Source: Palaemon carinicauda (lineage: Eukaryota; Arthropoda; Malacostraca; Decapoda; Palaemonidae). Taken from it: a stretch of DNA of 64,000 nucleotides. The stretch is from the NCBI RefSeq assembly GCF_036898095.1, contig NC_090766.1:41938095-42002094 (forward strand), in the 5' to 3' direction. Made by a program: the position numbers and the translations under genes. Position 1 is the first letter of the stretch. Every line of letters begins with the position of its first letter. Below are positions 35,906 through 48,674 of the stretch, piece by piece. Below the pieces are notes generated by a model. The model was given only the letters and a program-made list of their open reading frames with translations, made no database searches and was not told the origin of the DNA.

Positions 35906-36548
35906 TTAATGCACTGTAGACTATACTTTGTTATTGGACTATTCTCTAAAGAAGTCGATTCATTGTCCCAAAGCTTATCTTGCTACTTAGTTTAACTGTA
36001 TTCAAAGGAATGTAAACACGTCTTCGTTACATCACTCTAGGAAGCCTGTAAATTTAGTGTCCAGTCATATTTCTCTCTGATGTATCCTTTCAAACAATAG
36101 AATTTATTCGAACCAAGCTGTTATTCTTATAATGCATCCTAAACACACGCAGAGAAGTCACGTACACTTAACTGACTTTGTGAAGGCACATTACACAAAG
36201 AGGGGGACTTTGCTTTGACCTTTTATCACTGGTTGCTATTACCTTTCAGTTTACATTCCCATGTATGACGTTACCACTTAACGTTCCGACTCTTAGACTC
36301 GTCAATCACAAGCTGCTTCAATCAATCATAACATTCTTATTTGTAACATTCTCAAATTTGACACGGAATTAGAGAGAGAGAATGTTGGGTTATTGCCAAA
36401 AATGTTAATTATTTGGTTCAGGCTGTCAAATTGCTGTAAGACTTCGGGCATAAAGTTTGTTATTATAGTTACCAAAATCTTGATTAAATTATAGCTTAGA
36501 GAAGCTAATGCTTTGTACCATGATTTAAAATTTGATTTTTTTTTTCAG

Positions 36549-36709
36549 AATGAGGCTTTTGATTTTACAGTTAAGGACAAAGTAAACTTCAAAGCAACAG
36601 CATTATCTTATGAAGTATTGACTGCTGAAATGAACTCTACTTACTTACCTTGGGATTGTTCATATGCATTGTTATTGTCATTAATGGTTGTTTGCAAGAA
36701 GTCCTTAAG
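36549..36709 (+). CDS. Weak internal exon candidate, unknown gene
   Basis: A T-run ending in TTTTTTTTTCAG precedes a frame open for 53 codons that includes NEAFDFTVKDKVNFKATALS and ends at CCTTAAG|GTAACA, an acceptable donor. The composition is AT-rich like the flanks, so the coding signal is weak. No family was recognised. Confidence 0.3.
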
Positions 36710-36714
36710 GTAAC

Positions 36715-37910
36715 AATTTCACTCTGACCAGCTTACGTGTCTGCAGCCATCCTGTTGATTTTTGCCGTCTGAAATTTATACGGAATTATGTATAAAGGAG
36801 GATAAGGGACTTTATTGCTCTTGAATAAAATACAAGAAATACAAGAAATAAAGTGCTTTTATGTTTAATTTTGAAATATTACCCTTGAATCCCCCTCCCA
36901 CCATTGGTTGTAAAAATGCAAATATTCTTTGTTTGTATGGTGGACTTTGTAGTTGACAAAATTTCTTTTATGTATTCTATAGTTTACTTCTAAATGTGAT
37001 AGTCTAGCCAGTTATTTGCATTTATGGATATCTTACGCGTTATTTAACAAATAAAAATATGTCCAGATAGATTAGTTTAAATTATCCTTAAGCACATCCC
37101 ACAAACTTTGTATATTTAGTGATTTAGATAAGGAACACTAATTTATAGTGTGTCATATGATATAAGACTTCAACCACAAGCCGAAATATTTTTCAATAAT
37201 TCTTTGTTTTACTATAATTTACATATTAAAATGTCATCCAATATTGAATATAGTTTATATTCTAACCGATGTTTCGAAGGGTATCAATAAAATATACTAA
37301 AAAATAATCCTAGTCCTTTGGTCACCAAACATATGACAATAAAATCTGAATATATATCAGACACTCTGTTTTTTCCAAAAGGTGGCACTAGCTCGGGGCT
37401 TAAATATTTAGTTGTCATTGACGGACATCATCATCATCACCACTAGTGACGCAAAGGGCCTCGTTTAGATTTCGCCAGCCGTCTCTTATCTTGCTAGTCA
37501 CTGAAGGAAGAGTGACTGACATATGAGGAGATATAATTATAACGATGGTCTGGTGTTAAAAATGTGCACGCAACTCCTAACTTTTATAACTCAATTACAA
37601 AGGAATCATTGGTCATAAATAAAAATAAATTAACAATTGAATATCTTGACTAATGCAAAGTTGAAACTTTCATGTTTGTGAGGGGAAATTATCCAGACTT
37701 GAATAAATGCAAGGCCTGATTGCAATACAATAACTTAGAAATTGTTGAAGAGCGTAAGGGAAACGGACTTTGTACCTCCTTTTAATCTCCAATATGAAAT
37801 TTTTCAATTAAAAATTAATTCCCCCTCCATTTGATATTTTTTCTATTTAGTTACGTTTAGAAGGCTAAATTAATCTTGGAAATTAGCCTTCCACCGAAAT
37901 TATGTAGACA
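36715..37910. other. Non-coding stretch with a short repeat fragment
   Basis: At about 37427-37500 the text GACGCAAAGGGCCTCG and TTTCGCCAGCCGTCTCT resembles a dispersed repeat that I remember from decapod sequence. The rest is AT-rich with no features. Confidence 0.4.
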
Positions 37911-37914
37911 AAGA

Positions 37915-40825
37915 AAATTTCAAAATGGTCATTTAAACTAAATTTAAGCTGGTAAATAACTTTTAAATTGTCATATGATTTTTGAAGCTATGCTAGCAAA
38001 GAAAATATTAAAATGCTCAAATGAACTTTGAAATTATGCTGGTAAAGAAAAAGTCGAATAAAATTTTAAATCATACTGATAAAGAACACCTATTTTTAAA
38101 TGGTCAAATGAACTTTTGAAGATGTGTTGACAAAGAAAATGTTAGAATTGTCAAGTGAACTTTGAAATTGTTTCTTGGCCAACAGTGTTTTAAAATGGGC
38201 AAATGACCTTCAAAATTATGTTGGCAAAAAAATTAAAATGGTCAAGTGAACTTTGAAATTGAGCTAGTAAAGAAAACTTTAAAATGGTCAAATGAACTTT
38301 AAACTTTACTTTGCCAGTATAACTGTAAAATGGTCAGGTGAACTTTGAAATTATGTTGGCAACGTAAACTTTAAAATAAGTCAGATGAACTTTGACATTA
38401 TGTTGGCAAAGTACACTTTAAAATGGACAAATGAATTTTGAAATTATGTTGGCAAATTAAACTTTAAAATGGACAAATGAACTTTAAAATTATGTTGGCA
38501 AAGTAAACTTTAAAATGGACAAATGAACTTTGAAATTATGTTGGCAAAGTAAACTTTAAAAAATGGTCAAATGAACTTTGAAATTATGTTGGCAAAGTAA
38601 ACTTTAAAATTGACAAATGAACTTTGAAATTATGTTGGCAAAGTAAACTTTAAAATTGACAAATGAACTTTGAAATTATATTGGCAAAGTAAACTTTAAA
38701 ATGGAAAAATTAACTTTGAAATTATGTTGGCAAAGTAAACTTTAAAATGGTCGAATGAACTTTGAAATTATGTTGGCAAAGTAAACTTTAAAATGGACAA
38801 ATGAACTTTGAAATTATGTTGGCAAAGTAAACTTTAAAAAATGGTCGAATGAACTTTGAAATTATGTTGGCAAAGTAAACTTTAAAATTGACAAATGAAC
38901 TTTGAAATTATGTTGGCAAAGTAAACTTTAAAATTGACAAATGAACTTTGAAATTGTGTTGGCAAAGTAAACTTTAAAATGGACAAATGAACTTTGAAAT
39001 TATGTTGGCAAAGTAAACTTTGAAATGGACAAATGAACTTTGAAATTATGTTGGCAAAGTAAACTTTAAAATGGTCAAATGAACTTTGAAATTATGTTGG
39101 CAAAGTAAACTTTGAAATGGTCAAATGAACTTTGAAATTATGTTGGCAAAGTAAACTTTAAAATGGTCAAATGAACTTTGAAAGATAATTTCAAATAGTC
39201 AAATGAACTTTGAAATTATGTTGGCAAAGTAAACTTTAAAATAGTCAAATGAACTTTGAAATTATGTTGGCAAAATAAACTATAAAATGGTCAAATGAAC
39301 TTTGAAAATTATGTTGGCATAGTAAACTTTAAAATGGTCAAATGAATTTTGAAATTATGTTGGCAAAGTAAACTTTAAAATGATCAAATGGACTTTGAAA
39401 GATAATTTCAAATAGTCAAATGAACTTTGAAATTATGTTGGCAAAGTAAACTTTAAAATGGTCAAATGAACTTTGAAATTATGTTGGCTAAGTAGACTTT
39501 AAAATGGTTAAATGAACTTTTAAACTTTACTTTGCCAGTATAACTTCAAAATGGTCAGGTGAACTTTGAAATTATGTTGGCAAAGTAAACTTTAAAATAA
39601 GTCAGATGAACTTTGACATTATGTTGGCAAAGTAAACTTTAAAATGGTCAAATGAATTTTGAAATTATGTTGGCAAAGTAAACTTTAAAATGGACAAATG
39701 AACTTTGAAATTATGTTGGCAAAGTAAACTTTAAAAGGGTCAAATGAACTTTGAAATTATGTTGGCAAAGTAAACTTTAAAATTGACAAATGAACTTTGA
39801 AATTATGTTGGCAAAGTAAACTTTATAATGGACAAATGAACTTTGAAATTATGTTGGCAAAGTAAACTTTAAAATGGGTAAATGAACTTTGAAATTGTGT
39901 TGGCAAAGTAAACTTTAAAATGGACAAATGAACTTTGAAATTACGTTGGCAAAGTAAACTTTGAAATGGACAAATGAACTTTGAAATTATGTTGGCAAAG
40001 TCAACTTTAAAATGGTCAAATGAACTTTGAAATTATGTTGGCAAAGTAAACTTTAAAATGGTCAAATGAACTTTGAAATTATGTTGGCAAAGTAAACTTT
40101 AAAATGGTCAAATGAACTTTGAAAGATAATTTCAAATAGTCAAATGAACTTTGAAATTATGTTGGCAAAGTAAACTTTAAAATAGTCAAATGAACTTTGA
40201 AATTATGTTGGCAAAGTAAACTATAAAATGGTCAAATGAACTTTGAAATTATGTTAGCAAAGTAAACTTTGAAATGGTCAAATGAATTTTGAAATTATGT
40301 TGGCAAAGTAAACTTTAAAATGATCAAATGGACTTTGAAAGATAATTTCAAATAGTCAAATGAACTTTGAAATTATGTTGGCAAAGTAAACTTTAAAATG
40401 GTCAAATGAACTTTGAAATTATGTTGGCTAAGTAAACTTTAAAATGTTTAAATGAACTTTGAAATTATGTTGCCAAAGAAAATAAAATGGTCAAATGAAC
40501 TTCGAAATTATCTTGTCAAAGAAAATGTCAAAATGGTTTATTTAACTTTGAAATTATGTTGGCCAAAAGTAAATGTTTTAAAATGGTCAAGTGACCTTTG
40601 AAATTATGTTTGCCAAGAAAGTTTTAAAATGGGCAAATGAACTTTGAAATTATGTTGGCTAAGAGTTTTAAGACGGTTCAATGAACTTTGAAATTATGTT
40701 GGCAAAGAAAATTTTAAAATGGTCACATTAACTTTGAAATTATGTTGCAAAAATGTTTTAATATGGTCAAATGAACTTTGACATTATGTTTGGGAAAGAA
40801 AATGTTAAAATGGTCAAATAAAACA
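37915..40825. repeat. 46-bp AT-rich satellite, ~60 copies
   Basis: The unit contains CAAATGAACTTTGAAATTAT and GTTGGCAAAGTAAACTTTAA, with an exact 46-bp spacing across most of 38400-40450. Both edges (before 38200 and after 40480) are diverged, as expected for an array homogenised from the centre. Variant units mark a large internal duplication (38311 against 39532; 39180 against 40121). Non-coding. Confidence 0.95.
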
Positions 40826-41636
40826 TTAGGAGTTGTCACTTAAAAAAAGTACAGCATGTTCATGTTATGCATTGACCGTTTCCACTATCTTTTGTAAATT
40901 TTTGAGCTTGAAATAAGCGATGCGAGATTTCCTACTTTAACTTGTACTTGGTATATACTTACATAATTGTTATAGCTTTTTTTCTATTACAAAGTTCTCT
41001 GGGTGTACTGCATATAACATGGGGAAAGAAAATTGATAAAATACTACACCTAATTTTAAGATTAAAATATAGGATCATAATGCAGTCACTGATTTCAGTA
41101 ACACGAACTCTTCTGTCGATCTCTTTCAGTTCTAAAGAGTGATATTGATAATCCCTATTGATACGTTCAAGGTCTCAGGCTTATATTAGACGTCTTTCTA
41201 GTCATATTTCTTTTCTAATTTTAGTAGGATATCTGGCTCAATCTTTGGAGCCAATGTACTCCCTGTAAATATGATACAAAATAAAACATTAGATGTAATC
41301 AATGCAATTGACAAAATATAAATGTTAGTCTGCTAGTCAATGTTAACTCCTTTGCCAAATGGAATGTAGGATATTTTCACTCCACCACTTGAGAAATGAG
41401 TTTATCAGACACAAACAGTACTATGAAGGAAGAGGATATGTAACAGCTCCTCACATATCCTCCTCCTCAGATTACTAGACTGGGTTAAGTCTGTTTGGGG
41501 TGCAGATATCTCTGGTTATCTACGGATGCATGCCTGATTATACACGATATCTCAGGATAGTCGTTCCAGGGGTTAGAAACCTGTGATACCCGACGGTAAT
41601 TCTCTTGTAATATCACTTGCAGAAATATTATACAGT

Positions 41637-41712
41637 AGGAAGCTGCCGGAAGGAACTTCCATCAGGATGACATGGCTATCTCATCCAAAAATAGATTTTT
41701 CCTAGGTCAAAA
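41637..41712 (-). repeat. Solo end of a dispersed repeat
   Basis: Contains CTTCCATCAGGATGACATGG and CTATCTCATCCAAAAATAG, the reverse complement of the text around the fold-back at 55453-55505. It looks like one end of a dispersed element family. The rest of 40830-41790 shows nothing recognisable. Confidence 0.55.
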
Positions 41713-41789
41713 TACGTTTTATTAAAACAATATCCATGCTCCCCATTCTTATCATATTTATGAGTTATGGGAAGTTTTTTTTTTTAATG

Positions 41790-41980
41790 AGCAAAATTAA
41801 TCTGAATTGGTATTCAGATGTAGGTTAGTGACAGTGGAGTTTGATATTGAAGTGTTAGTGTTGGTGACAGTACAGTTTGGTATTTAGATGTACAATAATC
41901 AACATGCGAGTTTGGTATTCAGATATTAAATGGTGAATTTCGAGTTTGGTTCTCGGATGTTAATTGGTGACAGGGGCAAA
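41790..41980. repeat. Minisatellite, left half
   Basis: Repeats of GTTTGGTATTCAGATGT with GGTGACAGT, unit about 35-45 bp, in about five imperfect copies. The same unit reappears at 44510-44640 on the other side of the LINE. Confidence 0.75.
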
Positions 41981-44510
41981 GTTGGGGTCACAATAAGTAA
42001 TAACTGGAAGGAAATAATGGTAGAAGTAGAGTAAAGGATAGGCTTTTCAAGACTATGATAATAGGGGAACAGATAAATATAATTTCAGCATACGCTCCTC
42101 AGATGGGTTGCCAAGAACAAGATTAAGAATTATTTAGACAAGAGTTTGAGGCAGCTTTTAGAACTGTGAAAGAGAAGTCCTAAATCACTGGAACTGTCAT
42201 GAATGGCAGATACAAGAGAGGGGATAGATAGGGATGGATATGATGAAGTGTATGGAGCCCATGGGTTTGGAATTAGAAGTGAAGCTGGGGAGTACAATTT
42301 ACATATGGCTCTTGAGTTTTCAACTGGCATGTATGAACACCTGGGTTCAAAAGTAGGATAAGTTCCTGATAACTTAAGAAAGTGGAGGGAACGGAAAGCC
42401 AAACAGATTACATCTTGGTTAGAGGGAGACGACAAAAAAACTGTAATGAACTGTAAAGGGATTTCGGGGGAACCATGTGTTAACCAACAATTAGTAATGG
42501 GTTTTGAAATGAGAAGTAGAAAACCCAAATAGGAAGAGATGGACAAGGTAACAGAATGAAAAACATCTAAGTGGATATGAAAGAAATACGTAAAGGGGGA
42601 ACAGCAGAAGAACTAGTTGAAAGAACCAGTGGATGCCGTGCATCAAAAGGAGAAAAGGTGTTGGTGGGATAGAGAGGTGCAAGAGTCAGTTAAAAGAATA
42701 TCAAAGGCATTTATGAACTGAAAAGTAAAGCATGCACAGGGAGCAGAGAAATTGTACAAAGAGAAAAACAAGATTCGAGGAGGAAAGTAGGAATGGCTAT
42801 TGAAAGAGCAGTCGAGTAATTGAATGAAAGGCTAATAACACGGGAAGGAAAAAATATATAGTTTCAAACTTGAGGAAAGTCAAAGACATGACTTGGGACA
42901 TTTGGAAGTCATGAAGAATAGAAATGGAAATTTATTGCATAGGGATAAAGACATTAAGAGATTGAGAATATTTTGAATAACTGCTTGATAATGAAAATGA
43001 GAGAGGAGCCAGTGATAGAAATACAGGAGCCAGTGATAGAAATACAGAAGTGAAAGTGTCATTGGGTAAAAGAAAAACTGATAAAGCACCAGGTTCACCA
43101 GTTTCAAACTGAAATTGAAGATTCTATCTAGAGGGGAAAAATGAATGGTGGATCCATCACAACCAATGTGGGAAGAGGAAATAATCCCTAAAGACACTGC
43201 GAAGTGTCTAATGATATCTACAGTATATTTCAGAAGATAGGTAATGTCATGAAAAGTGGTAATTACAGGGGGAATTAACTAACCGAGCATGGTTTGAAAG
43301 TTTTTGAGAGGGTACTAGATATGAAATTGAGAAAGATTGTAAAGACTGAGAAAAAGCAATAAGGATTCATGAGGGGGAGATTGAGAAAGATTGTAAAGAT
43401 TGGGAAACAGCAGTATGGATATGAGGGGGAGAGGGACTGGGATGCCACTTTCATACTAAGGCAGTTACAGGAAAAGAAGCTATAGGGAAACTAGCTCTTC
43501 TGTGTTCTTTTACATCTAGAGAAGGCTTACAATACAATCCCAAGAGAAATTATGTTTTGGATGAGGAAAGACCCAGAGAAGTTGGTTACAATGGTTGAGA
43601 CAATGTACATAAAAACAAGGATTAAAGTAATAACAGTTAGGGAAACAGAAACCTTAGACCTTTATGTTGGAATACACCAGGGGGTCAGCATTAAACCCGC
43701 TTTTATTTGTGCCGGTCAAAGATGAGTAAAGATATCAGAAATATAGAATTGGGAAATGCAGATGATTTGGAAATTACCACTGAAAATTAGGAAAACTTAC
43801 AGAAGAGTTGTGGATGGCAGGAGACTTTGGAGAGAGGTGGCTTGAGAGCAAATGTTAAGGCTGAGGTTATGAAGGAGTAAGGAAGGTATGGACAGGATAG
43901 CCATACATGAAAGTAGAGGCTCTGTTATAAAAACAGGTGAAACAAATACAGTACCTGCGTTCTACTGTAAGGAGGGAGGATGTAAGGTGAAATTGAGGTA
44001 GGATAAAAGGTTGCCTGGGTTAAGTGGAGGGAGGTAGCATTAATGGTTTATGATAGGAAAATGCCAATCAAGCTAAAAATCAAGATCTATAGCACAGTAA
44101 TGAGACCACAGTTGATGTATGGATTGGGAAAAAATGCTCGAAGATGAAAAGAGGAAGAATAGCTTGAGGCGAGAGATGAGAATATTGAGGGGGATTATGG
44201 AATACATATCTCTGATTCAAAGACTGGGAAATGAAATTGAATGGCAGGCATAGCAAAGATTACAGAGGTGATAATAGTGTTATGACAGATTATGTGAGCA
44301 CTTGTTGAGGATGAATGGTGGAGAGGGAGTGAAAAGGACTTGGGAGGAACCTGTTTGGAGAGTTATTGAGAGGATGGCAGAGAATTAGATGGCGAGATAA
44401 GGTGAACAATGATATGGAGAGGTTTGGTGGAAGGGGAAGATAAAAGGCATTGGAGAGGAGGCATCAGGTAAAAGACCCCTTAATTGTAGGGATAACAGAG
44501 AAAAAGAAGA
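41975..44510 (+). pseudogene. Decayed RTE-like LINE (endonuclease + RT)
   Basis: Pieces appear in the right order. The endonuclease region (41975-42500) shows 'SAYAPQ', 'DEVYGAHGFGIRSEAGE' and a degraded DNTW-type block. The RT region follows: 'EKAYNTIPREIMFWMRKD' (near 43515), LDLYVGIHQGVSIKPAFIC (near 43660), ADDLEITT (near 43760), then 'REVALMVYDRKMPIKLKIK' and 'YSTVMRPQLMYG' (44030-44120). This order and wording match RTE-clade elements, which copy themselves by target-primed reverse transcription. There are many stops and frameshifts. A ~54-bp tandem duplication (43324-43430) disrupts the RT. Dead copy. Confidence 0.8.
43324..43430 (+). repeat. ~54-bp tandem duplication within the RT relic
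   Basis: TTGAGAAAGATTGTAAAGA...GAGGGGGAGA occurs twice in a row, with a few differences. It lies just before the RT catalytic block. A smaller 21-bp duplication (CAGTGATAGAAATACAG) is at 43008-43050. Confidence 0.8.
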
Positions 44511-44640
44511 ATAGTAGAGTTGGTATTCAAATGTTAACTGTAAACAGTAAAGTTTGGTATTAACCTATTGGCGATAGCAAGTTGATATTCAGATTTTCAG
44601 TTGGTGTCAGTGGAGTATGGCACAGTATTCAGAAATAATT
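44510..44640. repeat. Minisatellite, right half
   Basis: TTGGTATTCAAATGTTAACTG, AAAGTTTGGTATTAACC and ATTCAGATTTTCAGTTGGTG continue the unit seen at 41790-41980, showing that the LINE sits inside one minisatellite. Confidence 0.65.
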
Positions 44641-44680
44641 TCTTGCTTTTCCATCTGTAATATGATATTTTCATAATAAA

Positions 44681-44930
44681 ATAAATTTTTTAATATACTT
44701 ACCCGCTGGTTATATAATGGCTAAAGTCCCTGACGCCTCGGCAGGAAATTCAAAATCTCGCGCGGCTTAGCGCAGATATGCCAGGTGTACCCTAGCGTCC
44801 TCGTGGTACTACAGGTAGAACTATACTCAACCAATTCAGATTTTCCATGCCCCATGGTCTCTAGAGGGGAGGAGGGTGGGTCTAAAACTTATATAACCAG
44901 CGGATAAGTATATTCAAAAATTTATTTCAT
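44681..44930. repeat. DIRS-like end block and left inverted repeat
   Basis: AAATAAATTTTTTAATATAC (44681) pairs with GTATATTCAAAAATTTATTTC near 44909-44929, and CCGCTGGTTATATAA pairs with TTATATAACCAGCGG. A third copy, ACCCGCTGGTTATATAATGG, lies at 44961, at the start of the element's 3' region. Confidence 0.8.
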
Positions 44931-45399
44931 TATGAGAATATTGTTTTTAAATATAAATTTACCCGCTGGTTATATAATGGCTGATTGACACCCACTGGTG
45001 GCGGGTCAGAGACAGCTGCAAAATTGGAAATTCACTTAAGAGTTACATAAACAACTTAAGCTGTTCTCACCTGATAAGGAAGCTGACAGCAATGCTCTGC
45101 CTCATTTTGTCTGCTATCCTTAGGAGATCCAGTGATCCACTCGGGGCTGATGATTTCTAGGAGCTGTCAAATGGTACAACCACCTATAACATGACAGGAC
45201 CTCAACTAATACCCTTGTTCCGGGCACTCTCTAGGAACAAAATGACCACCTGACTAGGTCAAAGATTGCGGAAGATTGCCGACCAATCTTCACGTACAAT
45301 CGTAAACAAAAAAATATATATATAACAATTCCAAGAGAAGAACAGGGGTACTAGGAATTTAGGGAAATGTAGTGGAGGATGTTTCACCTACTACTGCAC

Positions 45400-46260
45400 T
45401 CGTTACGAGTGATCCCAAAACGTAGACGTCTTCATAAAGAGACTGGATACGGTAAAAGTAATGCAAGGTAAATACAGGATTACCCCTTCACAAGGTTGTA
45501 TACGCGATGCTTTGCAGAGAACAGTTTAGTTTAAAAGTTACAGAAGTTTCTACAGCTCTAACTTCGTAGGTCTTTACTCTTTCGACATCTTATGATCTGT
45601 CACCCAACCGTGTGAAAGAACCTTTGTAATTAAAGTCTATACGAGATGATAGTGTGTTTTAGACATAGACAGCGCAGGCTTCTTGACCGTGCACCCGAGT
45701 CATGAATAGACTCCTAACTTCTTTGTTCCTGTCCCGATAAAACTTCATAGTTTTAATCGGGAAAAAACTCTTCTCAGCCCATCACAAACCAAATTTGAGA
45801 GGATAGTGATCCCGAAAGATTTAGGCTATGGATGAGAAGGATGTTTGTTAATGACCCAGAATCCAGGTTGCAAAGTACCTATGGATTAACCATTGTGAAG
45901 TCCATGTTCTTGCTAAAAGAGTGAACTTCACTGACTCTCAACTATGGTAGGCCCTTATAAAGAAACCAAGTGTAAAGGCTCGGATCTGTCACTACTGCGA
46001 ACTCCAGAAATGAACCCTAAATTTCAGGCTGGCGCATCTTGCTGGCGCCTCCAAGTCATCTCAAATGATCCAAGAAGATCTATAAAGTCTCTATTTGATA
46101 GATCCAATCTTCTGCGTCTGAAGACAGCAGCCCGCATACTCCTGTACCCTTTGATAGTCGAGGAGGAAAAAATGTGTTTTCTTCTAAGGTCTAAGAAGAA
46201 ATAGGCCACTTGTGTTAGAGTTACCAAATGAAGAGCCGGCTTTAGCTCTACACCACTCCA
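45400..46260 (-). pseudogene. DIRS tyrosine recombinase relic
   Basis: The reverse complement parallels the recombinase at 61542-62660 along its length. The N-terminal core-binding region at 46024-46227 reads SSTIKGYRSMRAAVFRRRRL. Downstream, broken frames give 'VESQ', 'SLQPGF', 'PKSFGITILSNLVCDGLRRV' and CTVKKPALSMSK. The conserved 3' end text CCTACTACTGCACTCG is near 45388. Stops and frameshifts abolish the frame. The catalytic tyrosine region was not readable. Confidence 0.75.
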
Positions 46261-47089
46261 TAAAACACCCTAATTGGGTTGGAAAACCTTGAGGCAAATA
46301 ACCTTTGTACAAGCGATAGCCTCAGCTGTCTCCTTTGAACAACCCTCTAGATCTTAGGGGTTTTCCGAAAAACTGGAGGCAGCTAGACCTAAAGCTTGAT
46401 GGTTTAAAATAAATCGTTCGTGATCCTGACACGGGGAAAAGGACTAATGACATGCTTCCAGCATGCACCCAGCATGAGTCCAGTATGGTTCCAGCATGCT
46501 GCCTACACTCAACATGTCGTGAGAGAGAATCAGGATCTAGAACCGGCTCCCAAAATGCGTCCATATCGGTCGCAAGAAACCGATATTAAAGCTAGGCTTG
46601 TTGAAAAGAAGCATCAACGTGAACCTCATGCTGTGAGGTTAAGACCTGATCGTGTGTAATTAGCGAGTCTTCAATAAACTTAAAGCCAAAGCTTGACACG
46701 AGGGAGCTTTAGCTGCGAGGCCAGAGAGACGCAAAGAAGAGACAATAGTCTGTTTATACTGCTGTGAGAAAAAAAAGACTTGACTGCATGCGTCTAGCAT
46801 GCGACCATAATGTCGCATGTGCTTGCATTGCCGTAAGGTGTCAGCGTGCTGTATACATTCACCTTGTCGTGTGGATACAGCGCTCTGTGTGTGTCCCGCC
46901 TGTTGTAAATCTACAGCGTGCTGCGGAGGCGACAGCATAGCGTCCGGTCATTGACGGAAAGACGCAACTGTTTGCCGGGAGTTGTCCGCATGTAGCATGC
47001 GTCCACACGAGTGATAGTCACGCATCCCGCAGACCGCGAAAATGGGACAACTCGTTGAAAGGATCAACTTTGACTGTCAGCGTCCAACA

Positions 47090-47215
47090 TACTACCAGAC
47101 TGGTGTCTGCGTCTGTGACTGCGTGAGGGAGAGACCAGAACTTGCGTCTGTGTCTGCGTGAGGGAGAGACCAGAACTTGCGTCTGTGTCTGCGTGACGTC
47201 TGCCGTAAGAGAGAG
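47090..47215. repeat. 35-bp tandem repeat
   Basis: GCGTCTGTGTCTGCGTGAGG followed by GAGAGACCAGAACTT, about three and a half copies. Confidence 0.85.
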
Positions 47216-48674
47216 ACCAGACTGCTACAAGCACCCGCTCTAACGCTTCTTGTAACACAAGCATATCTCTGAGAGGAAGCATTACTAAGCATAAGAGAAC
47301 TATGCCTTCTGACACTAATCGGAAAACCATTTCTTTGATCTATGGTAGTCCTTAGACTCTTTTAGGAGAAAATTTTCTCCACCCCGAGAATCGTAAACGC
47401 TAAATACAGATGAAATAGATCTCTTTTAGCTCAGACCAAATCTACACTCGCGGGGTAGCGAGTGCGCCAACTAAAGCGTGGGCGAAGGATGGGAGAGAAC
47501 ATCAACCGCAGTCCTGTGAGCGACCTGGGAGAGTCCTATGACATTTCAAGCGTGCAACTGATCGTATCCAATGCTGTGAGATACCGTCAACAGTAGTCGC
47601 TAGACCTCAGAAGAAAGAAATAGACATTTCCCCAAACTGGGGAAGGAGAAGAAGTGTGAACAGAAGCAAACCGAGCACCTTTTCCCCCGAAGAACTATGT
47701 GTCTTACACGATTCTGGTGCTGACACGTCGCCTTCTTCCGAAAAGAAAAAACTTCCGGCGAACATTAGTTACTGCAGGATAAGTTATTAGAAAACATACG
47801 ACTCCTGAAAGGTCTTGGACATATTGATTGGGGACTACCAAGTCTAGGTTTTGCGTCCTTCGATGTGGACAAAGTCTTTCCTCCCTGAAAGTGCGTCTGA
47901 TTCCAGAGAAGAGCTAGGATTGTATGTGACTTGTCTGACTTCCGCTTCTCTCGCGGAAGAAAAAACACTCGATTGCTTCCTGTTTAAGCATCAAAACACG
48001 CCTTCTGCGAGGGTAAGTTCTGTTCCCGTGCATACATGACGAGTAACTTCCTAGTCTAGTAGACAGGGAAAACGTAGAACGTCATTCTCGTCAGGGAACT
48101 GTATTCTAATATGCAGAAAACAGTTACAAGATCCATGATACCATAGCGATGACGAACTGATCGCTTCAAGACATTCCAACTTCGCTCTTTTCAAGATACT
48201 ATGTCACATGGTTGTGATGTCATAGCTCGACAATCGTAGGCGAAGAAAAGAGCTTTACTTCATCATTTCAAAGTGGAGAAGGAACGTCTTGGACTGCATC
48301 AACAATATCGCTCGGCGGAACAAACATTTAATGCACAAGGTCCGCGAAGCACCTCAGCCTACCGACCTTCTTCTCCCAAGGGTTGGAACGTAAGGAAAGG
48401 TATAGGACTAGGGGCAAGGTGTACAAGAACAAACCTCCTCCAGAGCACTGCGCTATGTTTACGAGTCACTAACAAGAGCGGTTTAAAAACATAATACATT
48501 AAATCATAAAAGACCTGTCCGTGGTGAGAGATATAATTTTACATTCTATTCTCATAAAGGCCTAAATGCCCTTACTGTTGTTGCAGCTGCAAGCGCTGCA
48601 TCAATCTCTACAGTAAGATTCGTTATTTTTCTGAGAATGATTTAATGTTAATTTATTTATTTTTTTACCATTAA

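Noticed and set aside
42130..43197. Minus-strand frames of 63-138 residues
   Set aside because: Antisense to the RTE-like LINE relic and without any family resemblance.
45944..46204. Plus-strand 86-residue frame
   Set aside because: Antisense to the DIRS recombinase relic, which reads SSTIKGYRSM on the minus strand.
47064..47330. Minus-strand frames with repeated LVSPSRS-like text
   Set aside because: Products of the 35-bp tandem repeat at 47090-47215.
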